Below, in pieces: positions 1 through 7,225 of a stretch of DNA of 64,000 nucleotides. A program made the translations under genes and the position numbers. A model generated the notes under the pieces. It did not search any database, was not told the origin of the DNA, and saw only the letters and a list, made by a program, of their open reading frames with translations. Source of the DNA: Chitinophaga oryziterrae (GTDB lineage: Bacteria; Bacteroidota; Bacteroidia; Chitinophagales; Chitinophagaceae); the NCBI RefSeq assembly GCF_009758125.1, contig NZ_WRXO01000002.1:620001-684000 (forward strand), written 5' to 3'. How positions within the stretch are numbered: position 1 is the stretch's first letter; each line of letters starts with the position of its first letter.

Positions 1-416
1 CCAGCAACAATACACTGGCATCGGAACAGAACGTTTACCGGACGCGAATGGAACAATTGGAACATTCACTGGATATTGTGAAAGATCCTTCCATGCAGAC
101 GGTGAAGATGCCGGGTACTAAATCTTTCCCTTCATCACTCGCAACGGTCTATTGGAACAAGGCTTCGAAAGAGGTGTTCCTGATGGCCAATAATCTGCCC
201 CAGCCTGCTGCCGGTAAACAATACCAGCTATGGGCCATCGTGGCCGGCAAACCCATGGATATGGGCGTGTTTGATATCAGTACGGACACAGCAGCTATCC
301 TCCAAAAAATGAAATCTGTTGACAACGCTGACATGTTTGCTATCACATTGGAAAACAAAGGTGGTAGTCCCGCTCCAACAATGGACCAGATGTATGTGGC
401 AGGAAAACCTAGCTAA
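1..416 (+). CDS. RskA-type anti-sigma factor, C-terminal part (5' truncated by window edge)
   Basis: The reading frame is open from base 3 with no start codon needed, so the gene begins before the window; the first in-frame ATG at 48 is internal. The visible 138 residues match the extracytoplasmic domain of anti-sigma-K factor RskA: the V-x-M-P-G-T entry, an A-T-V-Y-W strand, the L-P-x-P-x-x-G-K-x-Y-Q-L-W core, and a T-L-E-x-x-G-G-S-x-x-P-T ending. In this family the N-terminal cytoplasmic part, here missing, holds an ECF sigma factor at the membrane. The partner sigma gene should lie just upstream, outside the window. Confidence 0.85.
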   Translation, partial: SNNTLASEQNVYRTRMEQLEHSLDIVKDPSMQTVKMPGTKSFPSSLATVYWNKASKEVFLMANNLPQPAAGKQYQLWAIVAGKPMDMGVFDISTDTAAILQKMKSVDNADMFAITLENKGGSPAPTMDQMYVAGKPS

Positions 417-434
417 AATTCATAATTTCGCAGT

Positions 435-1376
435 ATGCGGAAACTTTGGATGTGCTTAGCAATATTATTCTTTTACAGTTATTCTCACGCACAGGATACT
501 TCTGTTGTTTATAAAGGGATGACCGTCACCCTTGATGAAGTAACCGTACAGGCAAAACGTATAGGCTTTGATGTCAACAGCTTTATCAAAAGGGTAGAAG
601 AGGATACTACCTTTTACCGTGCTTTCAAGAACCTTCGTTTGCTGGGTTATGTCTCTGATAATGATATCCGCATCTACGGTAAAAAAGGACAGATACAGGC
701 ATTCCTGAAAAGCCGGATCCAGCAGAATATGCAGGGTCGCTGCCATACAATGAAGGTATTGCAGGAAGAAACGGGGGGCGACTTTTACAACTCAAAAGGA
801 GCATACAATTACTACACGGCGGAATTATACGCTAACCTGTTTTTTACAAAAGGAACCGTTTGTGCGGATGCCAGCGGAGAGGTCCCTGAAACTTCCGGCG
901 GTAGTATGGCCAAACATAAGAACCAGTTAAAAAAGCTGATTTTTAATCCCGGACAACCCGTAAGAGGGGTGCCCATCGTAGGCGGTAAGGTTGCCATCTT
1001 TGATCCTGAAGTAAGACGGCTGTACGACTTCTCTATCCGTTCGGAAAATTACCAGGATATTACTCCCTGTTATGTGTTTACAGCAATTGCCAGGAAGGAC
1101 TTAAATAGTATTGACAGGGGAGATATTGTTATCAATGAATTAATTACCTACTTCAATAAAGAAAACTTCGAAATTGTAGGACGGAAATATTCTCTCTCTT
1201 ATAAAACCTTATTATTTGATTTTAATGTGCGGATGAATGTACAGATGACCAAACAACAGGGTTTACTGATTCCCTCTTTAGTAACTTATGATGGTACCTG
1301 GAATGTTCTTTTCAAGAAAAGGGAGACTTCCGTATTTATTGCCAAGTTTCATGATTTTACAGGATCTGTTCAGTAG
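435..1376 (+). CDS. Hypothetical secreted protein, 313 aa
   Basis: I do not recognise a characterised family. The N-terminus is a clear signal peptide (MRKLW, hydrophobic stretch, then SHAQ with likely cleavage after residue 19), so the product is exported. Near residues 27-42 is a K-G-M-T-V-x-L-D-E-V-T-V stretch resembling the start of carboxypeptidase-regulatory-like regions of Bacteroidota surface proteins. The rest is mixed alpha/beta without visible membrane segments. A TAATTTCG box (one mismatch to the -7 consensus) ends 4 bases before the ATG, suggesting a very short 5' UTR. It sits 18 bp after the anti-sigma gene and could also be cotranscribed with it. Confidence 0.7.
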   Translation: MRKLWMCLAILFFYSYSHAQDTSVVYKGMTVTLDEVTVQAKRIGFDVNSFIKRVEEDTTFYRAFKNLRLLGYVSDNDIRIYGKKGQIQAFLKSRIQQNMQGRCHTMKVLQEETGGDFYNSKGAYNYYTAELYANLFFTKGTVCADASGEVPETSGGSMAKHKNQLKKLIFNPGQPVRGVPIVGGKVAIFDPEVRRLYDFSIRSENYQDITPCYVFTAIARKDLNSIDRGDIVINELITYFNKENFEIVGRKYSLSYKTLLFDFNVRMNVQMTKQQGLLIPSLVTYDGTWNVLFKKRETSVFIAKFHDFTGSVQ

Positions 1377-1455
1377 GTGAACATAAAGAACAGGCTGTCA
1401 AAAGTAACTAATACCCCCTCTATATGTTTGCAGCAAAAAATAGAACAACAAACGC

Positions 1456-1512
1456 AGACTCCGTTAGGAGTCCCCTAAAATTGCTAATATCAGGGGACTC
1501 CTAACGGAGTCT
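1456..1512. repeat. Perfect inverted repeat, 21-bp arms, 15-base loop
   Basis: The arm beginning AGACTCCGTTAGGAG (1456-1476) is repeated exactly as its reverse complement at 1492-1512. Each arm contains its own small ACTCC-GTTA-GGAGT hairpin, so the RNA could fold as one long stem or two short ones. No T-run follows directly. Confidence 0.85.
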
Positions 1513-1548
1513 ATTATGTAGAAGATAAATTGTTTGCTACAAACACGG

Positions 1549-1569
1549 GGCTCCTAACGGAGCCTTTTT
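1549..1569 (+). terminator. Rho-independent terminator
   Basis: GGCTCC-TAAC-GGAGCC followed by TTTTT. It ends transcripts of the secreted-protein gene ending at 1376, and shares the CTCC-TAAC-GGAG core with the long inverted repeat just upstream. Confidence 0.65.
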
Positions 1570-1619
1570 AGTGTCTACAAATACTTTTGACAGTCTGTTA
1601 ACTATGTTTGAAGCTGTAT

Positions 1620-3281
1620 TTAATAGATGATAGTGACTGATCCGTTCTTTTTTATCAGTTTACCTGTATCTCCGCTGACGTATTGCATGATCCAGATATA
1701 AGTACCTGTGGGTAAAGGAGTTCCTTGTTTTTTACCTGTCCACCCTATTTGGGGGTCTGTGGTATAGTAGACCCTTTCTCCCCATCTGTCATACACGCTG
1801 ATCTCAAAATTGGAGATCATACCCCGGAACCGTGGCCGGAAGTAATCATTCAAACCATCTCCGTTCGGACTGAATGCCGTAGGCATGTATACCTGTGAGG
1901 AGCAATCCTGGAAGCGGACATCTACAGAATCTGTTGCCCGTCCGCAGGTGTTGGTACTGACCAGTGCATATGTTCCGGGCTCCGTAACATTAAAGATAGG
2001 AACAGAGGAGCTGTCCTGCCATTTATATTGAGCACCTGCGCCCATTGGATATAGTTTAAGTACTTCCCCGTTGCACATCAGGCTATCTGGTCCAAGGTGG
2101 ATATGCAGTGTATCATCGAACATTACGTGAATGGTATCGGTTGATTCACAACGGCCTATTTGTGCGTGTACATAATAATAGCCGGGTTTCCTTACATAGA
2201 AGGTGGCCTGTTTGGAAGTATCCTGCCAGCGGTAGGTACCTGTTCCAAAGTCGGCTGTGAGTACCAGTGTTTCTCCTTTACAGATGGTGGTATCTCCCCC
2301 GAGATCTACATTCCTTAATGCATTGAACCGTACTTTGATGGTATCCAGCACTTCACAGACCCCGCCGATGCTGACGAATACCCAGAGGTCATACCGGCCA
2401 TTAATGGTCGTCGTCGGGGTACGGGCGCCGTTGCTCCAGCGATAGGCGGTAGCACCGGGAGTGACAGCGGAAATCACAATGCTTTCACCAGGGCAGAGCA
2501 GGGTATCAGGCCCCAGGGAAAAGGGGTGCTGTGTACCTGCGAAGGTGATGTTGATGGTATCTCTGTAAGTACCACAGCCTTTGGCGTCGGCGATAACGAT
2601 GTATTCGACGGTAGGACGAACGGTATCACTGTGTACGATGATATCCGGGGTGGTAGCGCCTGTACTCCATAAGAAGGTACAGTTCTGGGCAGTTGCATCC
2701 AGTTGCAGGGTTTCTCCTGCGCAAAGCGTCACATCGGGGCCCAGGTCTATTTCCGGGATGGGAGTGAAGAATACGTTTACGGAGTCTTGTACCAGGCATC
2801 CGTTGATTTTCACTTTATAGGTAGCCGAGGTATCGGCAACAATACTTTGATTGGTGGAGCTGTCCTGCCATTCATAGGTAGCACCGGCCACCGTAGGAGC
2901 GGTGAGGGTGATGCTGCCGCCATCGCAGAGCGTCTGGTCCTGTGGGCCAAAGTCGTAAGGCACGGGTGTTACGATGGTAATGGTTTGAGTGGTAAGGTCC
3001 TGCACACCGCTTCTGAATGCTATAAGGGTAACTGTATAGGTACCTGCGGTCACGTAAGTGTGTGCACCCTGCATGGAAGAGGACGTGTCTTTTACACCGG
3101 AGGCGAGGTCGCCATAATCCCATTTTAAGGAATCAATGCCTGCCTGGTCAGCTTTAGCAATGGTAAATTTCACAATATCGTTCAGGCAGGTAGTGTTATA
3201 AGTAAAGGGTGTGTCAGCTCTGGCCGTGGTGGAGCCGAGTGTAAATAGAATGACCACTATAAATAGATATAGGTTTCTCAT
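1620..3281 (-). CDS. Gliding motility-associated C-terminal domain (CHU_C) protein with Ig-like repeats; T9SS cargo
   Basis: 553 residues. The signal peptide starts at MRNLYLF; a GTG at 3302 is in frame, but the ATG at 3281 puts the hydrophobic segment at the N-terminus. A PKD domain (around residues 35-105; W-D-Y-G-D and T-Y-x-x-x-G-T-Y-T-V-T-L) is followed by five tandem modules, each opening with a version of L-G-P-D-x-x-L-C-x-G-E and carrying a W-Q-D-S/W-S-N-G strand. The last ~85 residues are a CHU_C domain (P-T-A-F-S-P-N-G-D-G-L-N-D, then V-Y-D-R-W-G-E and G-T-Y-I-W). This domain is the type-B sorting signal of type IX secretion, so the protein is probably exported and displayed on the cell surface, as an adhesin-like factor. 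Two 22-bp direct repeats lie upstream. Confidence 0.9.
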   Translation of the reverse strand: MRNLYLFIVVILFTLGSTTARADTPFTYNTTCLNDIVKFTIAKADQAGIDSLKWDYGDLASGVKDTSSSMQGAHTYVTAGTYTVTLIAFRSGVQDLTTQTITIVTPVPYDFGPQDQTLCDGGSITLTAPTVAGATYEWQDSSTNQSIVADTSATYKVKINGCLVQDSVNVFFTPIPEIDLGPDVTLCAGETLQLDATAQNCTFLWSTGATTPDIIVHSDTVRPTVEYIVIADAKGCGTYRDTINITFAGTQHPFSLGPDTLLCPGESIVISAVTPGATAYRWSNGARTPTTTINGRYDLWVFVSIGGVCEVLDTIKVRFNALRNVDLGGDTTICKGETLVLTADFGTGTYRWQDTSKQATFYVRKPGYYYVHAQIGRCESTDTIHVMFDDTLHIHLGPDSLMCNGEVLKLYPMGAGAQYKWQDSSSVPIFNVTEPGTYALVSTNTCGRATDSVDVRFQDCSSQVYMPTAFSPNGDGLNDYFRPRFRGMISNFEISVYDRWGERVYYTTDPQIGWTGKKQGTPLPTGTYIWIMQYVSGDTGKLIKKNGSVTIIY

Positions 3282-3362
3282 GTGAGGACATGGGTAAGGC
3301 ACTAAATTAAAAGATTTTTATGATATGTTTAATTTTTTTAATGGAATTAACAGAAAAGGCCG

Positions 3363-3426
3363 TTTGTTAACATTGGATTAGGATTAAAAACGAGAGAAAA
3401 TTCATTTGTTAACATCGGGTTAGCAT
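3363..3426. promoter_or_regulatory. Pair of 22-bp direct repeats upstream of the CHU_C gene
   Basis: TTTGTTAACATTGGATTAGG at 3363 and its near copy TTTGTTAACATCGGGTTAGC at 3405 match at 19 of 22 positions over the full repeats, starting exactly 42 bp apart (about four helical turns). They lie 82-145 bp upstream of the minus-strand CHU_C start and include the palindrome GTTAAC. A tandem activator or repressor site is a reasonable guess. Confidence 0.4.
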
Positions 3427-3490
3427 CCTCAACCATATGAATGTCTTACTTTTACACCTGAGAGAAGTAAAACAGCTGCGGCTGATTTCA

Positions 3491-3522
3491 GGCCCCCTGC
3501 TTGCAGGGGGCCTTTCCTTTTT
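3491..3522 (+). terminator. Strong hairpin with T-rich tail at the 3' end of rluD
   Basis: GGCCCCCTGC-TT-GCAGGGGGCC followed on the plus strand by TTTCCTTTTT. It lies a few bases after the minus-strand rluD stop. The T-run favours plus-strand termination, yet no plus-strand gene ends here, so it may serve as a 3' stabiliser for rluD or stop antisense transcription. Confidence 0.5.
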
Positions 3523-3528
3523 AGTGAG

Positions 3529-4593
3529 TTATTCTTCCTGTAGTGGTCTTGCAGATACGTAAGTCCTCCACTTGTCCAGTACAGCGGTGAAGTCCGCAGG
3601 GAGCGGGCTTTCGAAGTGTATAGGCTGACGGGTACGGGGGTGGACAAAGCCCAGTGTCTGGGCATGAAGGGCATGCCGGGGCATGAGTTCGAAGCAGTTT
3701 TCTACAAACTGTTTGTATTTGGCGAAGATGGTACCTTTCCTGATACGGTCTCCACCATAAGTGCTGTCATTAAATAAGGAGTGACCAATATGCTGCATAT
3801 GTACCCTGATCTGGTGGGTACGGCCGGTTTCCAGTCTGCACTCTATTAATGTTACATAATTAAAGCGTTCCAGTACTTTGTAGTGGGTGATGGCTTCCTT
3901 TCCATATTCTCCGTCCGGATAGGCATCCATAATTTTACGGAAGCGCTGATGGCGGCCTACATGGGCGACTACGGTACCTTCATCTTCTTCAAAATCTCCC
4001 CATACCAGGGCCAGGTAACGGCGTTGTACACTATGGTCGAAGAACTGTTTGGCCAGGTCGTTCATGGCTTTGTCCGACTTGGCGATAACCAGTAATCCGC
4101 TGGTATTCTTGTCGATACGATGTACCAGTCCGAAGCGTGGCAGGGCAGGTTCTGGGTTGGTATGGTCACCCAGGTACCAGGCAAGGCCGTTTACCAGTGT
4201 GCCGGTATAGTTACCACAGCCGGGATGTACTACCATACCCGGATGCTTGTTAATCAGCATGATATCTTCGTCTTCAAATACGATGTCCAGTGGCATCTCT
4301 TCAGGCACCACCTCCATATTTTCAGGGTTCTTGCTGGTAAAGACGATGATATGATCATGCGCTTTTACCTTATAATTGGACTTGACAGGTTTGTCGTTTA
4401 CAACAACCAAACCGTCTTCGCAGGCCTGCTGGATTTTATTACGGGTGGCACCTTCCACTCTGTTCATCAGGAACTTATCTATCCTTAAAGGTTCCTGACC
4501 TTTATCGGCGATAATATTCACCCGTTCGTACAGCTCCTCGCTGCCTTCTTCATTTTCCAGCTCATCGTCCAATTCAATCAATTCTTCCGCCAT
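3529..4593 (-). CDS. rluD: RluA/RluD-family 23S rRNA pseudouridine synthase
   Basis: 354 residues from the ATG at 4593; the frame is open further upstream, but that extension lacks family similarity and crosses the lipB regulatory region. An acidic N-terminal tail (~25 residues) precedes an S4 RNA-binding domain (about 36-82: L-R-I-D-K-F-L, then V-V-V-N-D-K-P-V-K). The catalytic domain contains H-R-I-D-K-N-T-S-G at 158-166, with the aspartate (D161) that attacks uridine, and G-R-T-H-Q-I-R-V-H near 265. RluD-type enzymes modify helix 69 of 23S rRNA; the exact target here is inferred. Divergent from lipB, with a TACCTTTG -7-like box at 4619-4612 in front of it. Confidence 0.9.
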   Translation of the reverse strand: MAEELIELDDELENEEGSEELYERVNIIADKGQEPLRIDKFLMNRVEGATRNKIQQACEDGLVVVNDKPVKSNYKVKAHDHIIVFTSKNPENMEVVPEEMPLDIVFEDEDIMLINKHPGMVVHPGCGNYTGTLVNGLAWYLGDHTNPEPALPRFGLVHRIDKNTSGLLVIAKSDKAMNDLAKQFFDHSVQRRYLALVWGDFEEDEGTVVAHVGRHQRFRKIMDAYPDGEYGKEAITHYKVLERFNYVTLIECRLETGRTHQIRVHMQHIGHSLFNDSTYGGDRIRKGTIFAKYKQFVENCFELMPRHALHAQTLGFVHPRTRQPIHFESPLPADFTAVLDKWRTYVSARPLQEE

Positions 4594-4666
4594 GAGGATC
4601 TTAAATTTTTGCAAAGGTAACAATTGTTTACCGGTTGCCCTATGTATCGTAACTTTACCGTTGCAT

Positions 4667-5401
4667 ATGAACAAACAGATCCATATTACCGATTTGGGAA
4701 TCATAGATTACCAGAAGGCCTGGGATTACCAGGAAGTCTTGCTGAAGGAGAATGTACAGGTGAAACTTGCGAAGGGGAAGGGTAGCCCGGCTACTGATAT
4801 TCCGGTCGTTACAGAGGAAGAAACTACCAATTACCTGCTTTTCTGTGAGCATCCTCCTGTATATACATTAGGTAAAAGCGGGCATATCGAAAACCTGCTG
4901 ATCAATGAGCAGCAGATGCAGGAGCAGGGGATCAGCTTTTTCCCTACTAACAGAGGAGGGGATATTACCTATCATGGCCCTGGGCAGGTAGTAGCATATC
5001 CTATCCTGGATCTTGAAAACTTCTTTACAGACATAGGAAAATACCTGCGTAACCTGGAAGAGATCGTGATCCGTACTTTAGCGGAGTATGGAATTATTGG
5101 TACCCGTTCTGCCGGTGAGACCGGCGTATGGCTGGACCCGGAAGATAAAACCCGTGCCCGTAAGATCTGCGCTATGGGAGTAAGGTGCAGCCGCTGGATA
5201 ACAATGCATGGGCTTGCCCTGAATGTAAACACTGATCTTCAATACTTTAACAATATTATTCCCTGTGGGATCGCCGACAAAAAAGTAGCTTCCATACAGG
5301 AGGAATTAGGCCGGGAAGTATCCCTGGCAGAAGTAAAAGAAAGGATGCAAAGACACTTTGCCGATGTATTTGGCGCTGAAATGGTACTTAAAAATAATTA
5401 A
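4667..5401 (+). CDS. lipB: Lipoyl(octanoyl) transferase LipB
   Basis: 244 residues from the ATG at 4667. The frame stays open 75 bases upstream, but that would overlap rluD and adds a non-conserved segment. Transfers octanoate from acyl carrier protein to lipoyl domains of 2-oxoacid dehydrogenases and the glycine cleavage H protein. Signature R-G-G-D-I-T-Y-H-G-P-G-Q at 97-108, the conserved lysine in A-R-K-I-C-A-M-G (K166), and the catalytic cysteine in I-I-P-C-G-I (C200). A TTG-N23-TAACTTTA element (4624-4657) could be its promoter. The next pathway enzyme, lipA, is at the other end of the window, so the two are not in one operon; gcvP, whose system needs lipoate, is also present. Confidence 0.95.
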   Translation: MNKQIHITDLGIIDYQKAWDYQEVLLKENVQVKLAKGKGSPATDIPVVTEEETTNYLLFCEHPPVYTLGKSGHIENLLINEQQMQEQGISFFPTNRGGDITYHGPGQVVAYPILDLENFFTDIGKYLRNLEEIVIRTLAEYGIIGTRSAGETGVWLDPEDKTRARKICAMGVRCSRWITMHGLALNVNTDLQYFNNIIPCGIADKKVASIQEELGREVSLAEVKERMQRHFADVFGAEMVLKNN

Positions 5402-5411
5402 GCTTTTGGGT

Positions 5412-5436
5412 GCAGGGCTTCGCCCTGCAATTTTTT
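5412..5436 (+). terminator. lipB terminator
   Basis: GCAGGGC-TTC-GCCCTGC, then AA and TTTTTT, 11 bases after the lipB stop. Confidence 0.8.
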
Positions 5437-5459
5437 ATGGTACGAAGCACCATAAAAAA
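5431..5459. terminator. Bidirectional terminator between lipB and the converging secreted-protein gene
   Basis: TTTTTTATGGT (5431-5441) and ACCATAAAAAA (5449-5459) form an 11-bp stem with T-runs on both strands. It would serve the minus-strand gene ending at 5467 and back up the lipB terminator. Confidence 0.7.
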
Positions 5460-5466
5460 GATAGTA

Positions 5467-6234
5467 TTAGTTCTTATAGTTCAAAGGAATGAACAAATTC
5501 CACTTCTCATAGGGCTTACCGCTTTCGTAAATCTCGAAGTTGAACCAGCCTGAGTGCAGGAAGATGGCCTTTTCCAGTATCAGGAAAGGTTCTTTCACCT
5601 CTTTGATCTCGAAAAGGAAAGATCCATCCGGTTCAAAGAATTTCACTTCGTATTTCTTACCTGCAGCATCCGGCAGCTTGATATTGATATTACCATCTGC
5701 AGTGGTATATACATAGTTGGAAGGATGCCATACTATCTTCTCTACCTTTTTCTCTGCTTCTTTGGTCTCTGCAACCGTAGGCGTAGCCCCGCCAGCACTC
5801 TGTTTGGCAGCAGCAGCCACCATCTGTTCCTTTACATCAGCCAGTTGTAACTTCTGACCGGCATCAATAGTGCTGTCCGGTACGGCCAGCATAATCTTAG
5901 TATACAAGTATCTGCCTGAATTGAACGTTACCAGTAAACGGTAATAGTTAGAACCCGGCAATGGCTTATTATCCGAATAACTGTTTCTGTAATCGTTAGG
6001 GTTGTTTACGTAACCTATTGTATAGAAATATTGTGCACTGTCCAGGGAACGCTGTACACCTATCTGTGCTACATCCCGGAAACCTGAGATGAAGTCCAGC
6101 TGTATCTTACCTGTCTTAATAAGGGCTGAGAACGCCGGGAGAACCGGAGGATTTGTATTCTGTGCCTGACCTGTAAATGCTGATGCTATAATAATAACTA
6201 CCGCTACAATAAAAAAACGCGTCAACTGCTTCAT
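5467..6234 (-). CDS. Hypothetical secreted protein, 255 aa
   Basis: No family recognised with confidence. The ATG at 6234 begins a typical signal peptide (M-K-Q-L-T-R-F-F, hydrophobic run, A-F-T-G-Q-A-Q, cleavage near residue 24). An in-frame ATG at 6282 is less likely because a TACTTTTG -7 box lies between the two (6269-6262). The middle has Y-Y-R-L-L-V-T-F-N-S-G-R-Y-L-Y-T-K, a beta-rich fragment often seen in Bacteroidota extracellular proteins, then an Ala/Thr/Glu/Lys linker (about 125-160) and a C-terminal beta domain. Probably periplasmic or surface exposed; function unknown. Confidence 0.7.
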   Translation of the reverse strand: MKQLTRFFIVAVVIIIASAFTGQAQNTNPPVLPAFSALIKTGKIQLDFISGFRDVAQIGVQRSLDSAQYFYTIGYVNNPNDYRNSYSDNKPLPGSNYYRLLVTFNSGRYLYTKIMLAVPDSTIDAGQKLQLADVKEQMVAAAAKQSAGGATPTVAETKEAEKKVEKIVWHPSNYVYTTADGNINIKLPDAAGKKYEVKFFEPDGSFLFEIKEVKEPFLILEKAIFLHSGWFNFEIYESGKPYEKWNLFIPLNYKN

Positions 6235-6261
6235 ATAAACTGATTCCTGATCCAAGGTTGT

Positions 6262-6269
6262 CAAAAGTA
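6262..6269 (-). promoter_or_regulatory. -7 promoter box for the gene ending at 5467
   Basis: The minus strand reads TACTTTTG, an exact match to TAnnTTTG, 28 bases before the ATG at 6234. A second box, TATATTTG, lies at 6287-6280. I see no well-spaced TTG -33 partner for either. Confidence 0.45.
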
Positions 6270-6364
6270 CAACTACATCCAAATATAGTGAACGACTTTT
6301 TAAAAGTTGATATATCTGAGATAAGATTTCTCCTTAACGATTTAACGTTCAGATATATTTCTTA

Positions 6365-7225
6365 TCAAAAGGTTAAAATACCGGGAGTTAGAGACAGATT
6401 ACCCTGTAAACCGCCTGTGTGGATGAGGAGGATTTTGCTGCCCGGGGGGAAACGGGACTGACTAAACCCCCGGACCAGTTTACCGGTATACACTACATCC
6501 AGAGGGATTTTTGTTTCCCTGTAGAAGTTGTTGATGAAACTGATCAGTTCCGGAGATGTTTTAGCGTAGCCCCCGCCATGATGATCATGTACCAGTTGCC
6601 AGTTGGTGCCTTGTGTGAGTTGCGCTACCTGCTCTTTTAAATATTCCGCTCCTTTCAGTACTACATAACCCTGTACCTGCTGATGGGGCATAGCGCTGCT
6701 GATAAGTCCTGCCAGGGTAGTGCCTGTGCCCGTAGCACAGAGGATGTGGGTAAAGGAGCTGGTATCTGCCAATGACAGGATATCCCGGCAGCCCCTTGCC
6801 CCGGCTTCGTTATTTCCCCCTTCCGGGATGATATGGGCATCAGGATAATGTGTATGCCAGTTGGTAGTACCTTTTTGCCGGTAGGCTTCCCTGCTGATAA
6901 ACTCCAGTTGCATGCCATCAGCGATAGCTTGTTGAAGCGTGTGACTGAGGTTTGCCGGTCTTTCCCCGCGGATGATACCTATGGCGGGCAAACCTGCCAG
7001 TTTACAGGCAGCGGCAGTAGCTGCAATATGATTGGAATAAGCCCCGCCGAAGGTGAGTATAGTACGTTTGCCGGCAGCCTCTAAATTGTACTTCAGCTTA
7101 AACCACTTGTTGCCGGAAACTTCCGGATGCAGCAGGTCTAAACGCAACATGGCTGCCTGGATATTGTCCGGCAGCCATGAAGGTGAAATATCTTGTAAAA
7201 CAATATTACTGTAATTGAAATTCAT
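6365..7225 (-). CDS. PLP-dependent ACC deaminase / D-cysteine desulfhydrase family protein
   Basis: 286 residues, fold type II PLP enzyme. The lysine for the cofactor lies in V-S-G-N-K-W-F-K-L (K40), followed by the phosphate/substrate loop F-G-G-A-Y-S-N-H at 59-66 and G-T-G-T-T glycines near 165. Family members deaminate D-cysteine or 1-aminocyclopropane-1-carboxylate to a keto acid, ammonia and, for cysteine, H2S. It is shorter than plant-associated AcdS (~338 aa) and resembles the compact D-cysteine desulfhydrase-like group, so ACC deaminase activity should not be assumed. Its start overlaps the end of the upstream hexosaminidase gene by 20 bp, so the two are probably cotranscribed. Confidence 0.8.
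   Translation of the reverse strand: MNFNYSNIVLQDISPSWLPDNIQAAMLRLDLLHPEVSGNKWFKLKYNLEAAGKRTILTFGGAYSNHIAATAAACKLAGLPAIGIIRGERPANLSHTLQQAIADGMQLEFISREAYRQKGTTNWHTHYPDAHIIPEGGNNEAGARGCRDILSLADTSSFTHILCATGTGTTLAGLISSAMPHQQVQGYVVLKGAEYLKEQVAQLTQGTNWQLVHDHHGGGYAKTSPELISFINNFYRETKIPLDVVYTGKLVRGFSQSRFPPGSKILLIHTGGLQGNLSLTPGILTF

Larger units (their letters stand above)
1380..1608. repeat. MITE-like element with 27-bp imperfect terminal inverted repeats
   Basis: Arms at 1380-1406 and 1582-1608 are inverted copies of each other, 23 of 27 bases identical, the inner 12 (CTGTCAAAAGTA) being exact. Between them are a perfect inverted repeat with 21-bp arms (1456-1476 and 1492-1512) and a third related hairpin at 1549-1564; all carry the CTCC-GTTA/TAAC-GGAG motif. 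No coding capacity and no clear target-site duplication. It fills the gap between two converging genes. It could be a mobile miniature element or an elaborate terminator region. Confidence 0.5.

Noticed and set aside
2703..3128. A 141-codon plus-strand reading frame inside the CHU_C gene.
   Set aside because: Entirely antisense to a well-supported coding gene, with no domain or promoter; a shadow of codon bias.
3437..3559. A short plus-strand ORF (M-N-V-L-L-L-H-L-R-E-V-K-Q) running into a GC-rich hairpin and T-run, resembling a leucine leader.
   Set aside because: No plus-strand biosynthetic gene follows; the hairpin lies inside the ORF and the ORF continues into the antisense of rluD. The Leu content is modest compared with the true leaders.
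6365..7225. Naming this gene acdS (ACC deaminase).
   Set aside because: Length and N-terminus fit the wider D-cysteine desulfhydrase-like group; the residues that set ACC specificity could not be verified by eye.
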